A stretch of DNA of 64,000 nt from Setoptus koraiensis. Lineage: Eukaryota; Arthropoda. The translations under genes and the position numbers were made by a program. The notes below the pieces were generated by a model, which saw only the letters and a list, made by a program, of their open reading frames with translations, ran no database searches and had not been told where the DNA came from. Below, piece by piece: positions 61,709 through 64,000 of this stretch (position 1 is the stretch's first letter; every line of letters begins with the position of its first letter). Location of the stretch: positions 806,001-870,000 of the forward strand of contig CM106586.1 in assembly GCA_048013815.1 (NCBI GenBank), written 5' to 3'.

Positions 61709-63488
61709 GTGTATTGTATGGAACAGCGCCACACTTTGATTTTGATGAAACTTCATACCTGAGGCCCGCAGGGCCTCCTGACAACAGTTTGAGTGGTCCG
61801 GAAGTGCGGAAACTTCCGGTTCCGGTTTTACAAAAACTTCGAGATAGAGCTTCGGAACGCAGTATGCAGCATGATTCGAGCATGCTGAACACAATGGAGA
61901 CAAATTAAATTGCGTGCAACTTCCGGTTCTTGAGATATTCTCAGTTCAAGATATATTTCCATGGTAAATAGTCTGTTCATCCACCTTTAATCGTGTATGG
62001 ATTGCAGTCATGTGAGCGAAGGGTAGAGGGCGCAGCCCGATACCCGAAGCGCTCATCAACCCTACCCGAAGGGTTTCCGTCGCACGCAGTCGTCGCGGGA
62101 GCGACGACGGAGATGTGACGGCCTCCAGAATACGAGGCCGTAGGCCGAGTTCTGGGTGTAGTCCCGAAGAGCGCCACACTTCTACTGAGATGAAACTTCA
62201 CACATGGGCCCCGTAGGGCCCTCTTATTACAAATTGAGTGGTCCGGAAGTGCGGAAACTTCCGGTTCCGGTTTTAATAAAACTTTGAGATACAGACTCAA
62301 AACTCGGTATACTGGTAGATTCAAGCATGCTGAGCACAATGCCGTGAATTTCAGCCATGATGGACGCGCGGTTCTTGAGATTTTTGGGAAAAACCACGAG
62401 AAAGCTATAAAAAGTTGGGGTTGGCCCTGATAAGGGCCGTTTTTGTGGGTTTTCACCTCTCGCTCTTATTCTATGCGCATGATCTTGACGAGTTCTGCGA
62501 ACGGGTCGATGGAATGCCGTCATCAGACGACCTGCCAGAAGCTATACTTGCGCAATCGGTCGGAATTACGCTGATTGATGAACTGTTAAATCTGAAGCCT
62601 GCGCATTCGATGGGATGCTGTGAAATCTTGGGCTTCACAGTTCGCAGTCTGATCATCTCTTTTGACAGGGTATGGATTGCAGTCACGTGAGCGGAGGGTA
62701 GAGGGCGCAGCCCGATACCCGAAGCGCTCATCAATCCTACCCGAAGGGTTCCCGTCGCACGCAGTCGTCGCGGGAGCGACGACGGAGATGTGACGGCCTC
62801 CAGATTACGAGGCCGCAGGCCGAGTTCTTGGACCCATCACAATCAGAGCGAAGCTAAGTCCTATATCTACTATTCCTTGCTGTATTGGACGCGACTTCAT
62901 CGAGAAACCAGAAATTACCCCGAAGAAATACCCGCAAATCCCCAAGCGGCTGTCGGGTAACGAGAAACGCCCATAGAGCGGTACCTCGGTTATCTCGGGA
63001 ACCAGGAATTTCCGCACTTCCGGAATACCTATCGCGGTATCAGGGTACAATAGCCTACCCTAAAATACCCAAGATACCCCGAAAAAAGTGTGGCGCTCTT
63101 CGGGACTTTAACCCGAGTTCTCAGACCCAGCTTCCAGCCTGATCGGTTGCGATTTCATATTCATTCGATCAGGATATCATGACAGCGCAGACACGAACCT
63201 TTTTTTGCTGGATTTATGAGTCACTTTTAGGAAATCTAAAAGTACCCAGATCGGTTCAAAATGAATTTGTCTACCCAAAAATACCCAAAATACCCCGAAA
63301 AAATGCCTTAGAAACCGCTAGCGGTCGTCGGGTATCGAGAAACGCCTTCCATGCGGTACCTCGGTTATCTCGGGAACTAGGAATTTCCGCACTTCCGGAA
63401 TACCTATTCCGGTATGAAGGTATTATACCCTACCCAAAAATACCCAAAATATCCCGAAAAAAGTGTGGCGCTGTTCCATACAATAACC
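61709..63488 (+). mobile_element. R1-family element nested at level 2, TSD GATTTTTG, itself hosting another
   Basis: Repeats GATTTTTG at 61701-61708 and 63489-63496. Ends GTGTATTGTATGGAACAGCG and (inward) GGTTATTGTATGGAACAGCG. A GAGGCCC-GCA-GGGCCTC hairpin is near 61761; the cassette at 61993-62152 is cut in its last part by the level-3 copy. Own length without the insert is about 0.81 kb. Confidence 0.92.
62154..63113 (+). mobile_element. R1-family element nested at level 3, TSD CGAGTTCT
   Basis: A 960-bp copy, repeats CGAGTTCT at 62146-62153 and 63114-63121; the target is the cassette end of the host R1. Ends GGGTGTAGTCCCGAAGAGCG and (inward) GGTTAAAGTCCCGAAGAGCG. It is a close relative of 381-1338 over its full length, including the middle segment with ttgatgaactgttaaatctg. 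Confidence 0.94.
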
Positions 63489-63625
63489 GATTTTTGTATG
63501 ATTGTCTAGATCCAGATGCTATCTATAGGATAGCGTTGGGATAAATCTCTTACATCAACTCGTTCGCGATTTGACAATGAGTGCAAGTTACACTTCCCGT
63601 TTGAGAACTGAAGCGATTCGGGGAT

Positions 63626-63931
63626 GTTACCGAGATGTTCAAGGATGCAACACCTACGGATATTTATTGTGGTATAGTGCCTTTCCTGTTCAATCCAATT
63701 GATTGGCAATTGGTAGAGCTCACTATTGCTTACTGGATTATGGTACAACTTGATTTTGTTCAGCCCAAGTTGGATCATGAGTACGATGTGCCATACCGTA
63801 TTCCAATATCGCCACAAGATTTGGACTATGTATCTATACTTATTGGTATGTCGATGTTTAACATGGCCCTGAAGGCTGGTGGGAGAACCCCCAGTCAGAC
63901 CGGTGGTAGATCACCGAGTAGAGATAACGAA
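63626..63931 (+). CDS. unknown ORF fragment
   Basis: About 100 codons (MFKDATPTDIYCGIVPFLFN, WQLVELTIAYWIMVQLDFVQ, SILIGMSMFNMALKAGG, then a Gly/Ser/Arg tail RTPSQTGGRSPSR) lead straight into an H 3' end at 63932, which ends the frame artificially. It follows the eroded end of the outermost R1 copy, so it may be a continuation of the unknown exon at 59798-60654, but nothing in the sequence proves that. Confidence 0.4.
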
Positions 63932-64000
63932 ACAAGTAATACTGATCAAATCAGTATTTCGAGCGCTTAATTTTTCGTGTGGACAAGTATTGTTGAAGGA
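63932..64000 (-). mobile_element. H element 3' end, continuing past the window
   Basis: ACAAGTAATACTGATCAAAT, hairpin AATACTGAT/ATCAGTATT, then agcgcttaatttttcgtgtg, the same subtype as at 2940. Confidence 0.8.

Larger units (their letters stand above)
60655..63620 (+). mobile_element. outermost R1 copy of a three-level nest
   Basis: Segments 60655-60738, 61611-61708 and 63489 to about 63620 are collinear with the 28705-29710 element read from its GGG end (GGGTGTTGTTCGGAACACGT), including ggtccgggagtgcggaaatt and gattgtctagatccagatgc. They are separated only by the two nested elements below. The far end is lost at about 63620. Confidence 0.85.

Overview
The window reads as a repeat-dense, accessory region of an animal nuclear genome. 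Most likely it is an arthropod; a mite or another small chelicerate is possible, but nothing here proves it. The evidence is animal-type retrotransposons (Ty3/gypsy pol and gag, copia gag, envelope-like ORFs), eukaryotic DNA transposons (DD37E mariner, PIF/Harbinger, a hAT-like BED exon), AATAAA and TATATAAG signals, and one host-type gene with a splice acceptor. Three 500-N scaffold gaps lie at 8366-8865, 32046-32545 and 54284-54783.

Two non-autonomous repeat families explain most of the window. Family R1 (about 0.8-1.0 kb, up to 1.8 kb with nested copies) is a terminal-inverted-repeat DNA transposon. I could verify ten copies by target-site duplications of 8 bp (nine perfect, one 7/8). One end always begins GGGTG-like and the other GGTTR-like. 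The interior is packed with short perfect hairpins whose loops are almost always GNA or GNRA. Family H looks like a Helentron/Helitron-derived element (HINE-like). Its 5' end is a T-run plus AGCGCTTAATT palindrome. Its body is a tandem minisatellite. Its 3' end is the inverted AATTAAGCGCT, then a hairpin (GATACTG...CAGTATC) and ACTTGT, with no target duplication. Both families insert into each other and into every other element.

Layout. 0-3.7 kb: R1 and H copies around a broken hAT-like exon. 3.7-8 kb: minus-strand gypsy element (LTR, RING/TRAF-like ORF, pol) cut by an H element. 9-12.3 kb: a glutamine-rich chromodomain ORF with LTR-like promoter/polyA modules. 12.5-16.1 kb: a minus-strand transcription unit of unknown kind, with a 151-aa membrane protein and a roughly 690-aa protein broken by frameshifts, a stop and an R1 insertion. 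17.4-18.4 kb: mariner DD37E transposase. 19-26.2 kb: H elements around a split chromodomain ORF and a decayed chromodomain copy. 26.7-31.4 kb: envelope-like pseudogene and R1 clusters. 32.6-33.1 kb: intact chromodomain ORF. 34.3 kb: Harbinger remnant. 37-40 kb: retroelement remnants. 40-46.8 kb: H elements and an unknown 236-aa ORF. 47-53.9 kb: envelope-like remnants, LTR and a complete gypsy gag-protease ORF. 55.9-57.7 kb: last exon of an immunoglobulin-superfamily membrane receptor, the only clear host gene. 58.6-63.6 kb: R1 copies nested to three levels, next to an unknown exon.

The genes do not form a pathway. Apart from the receptor exon they are mobile-element genes, or possibly captured viral genes, in various states of decay. 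The insertions order them in time: unknown genes and retroelements first, then H and R1 copies, then R1 inside R1.
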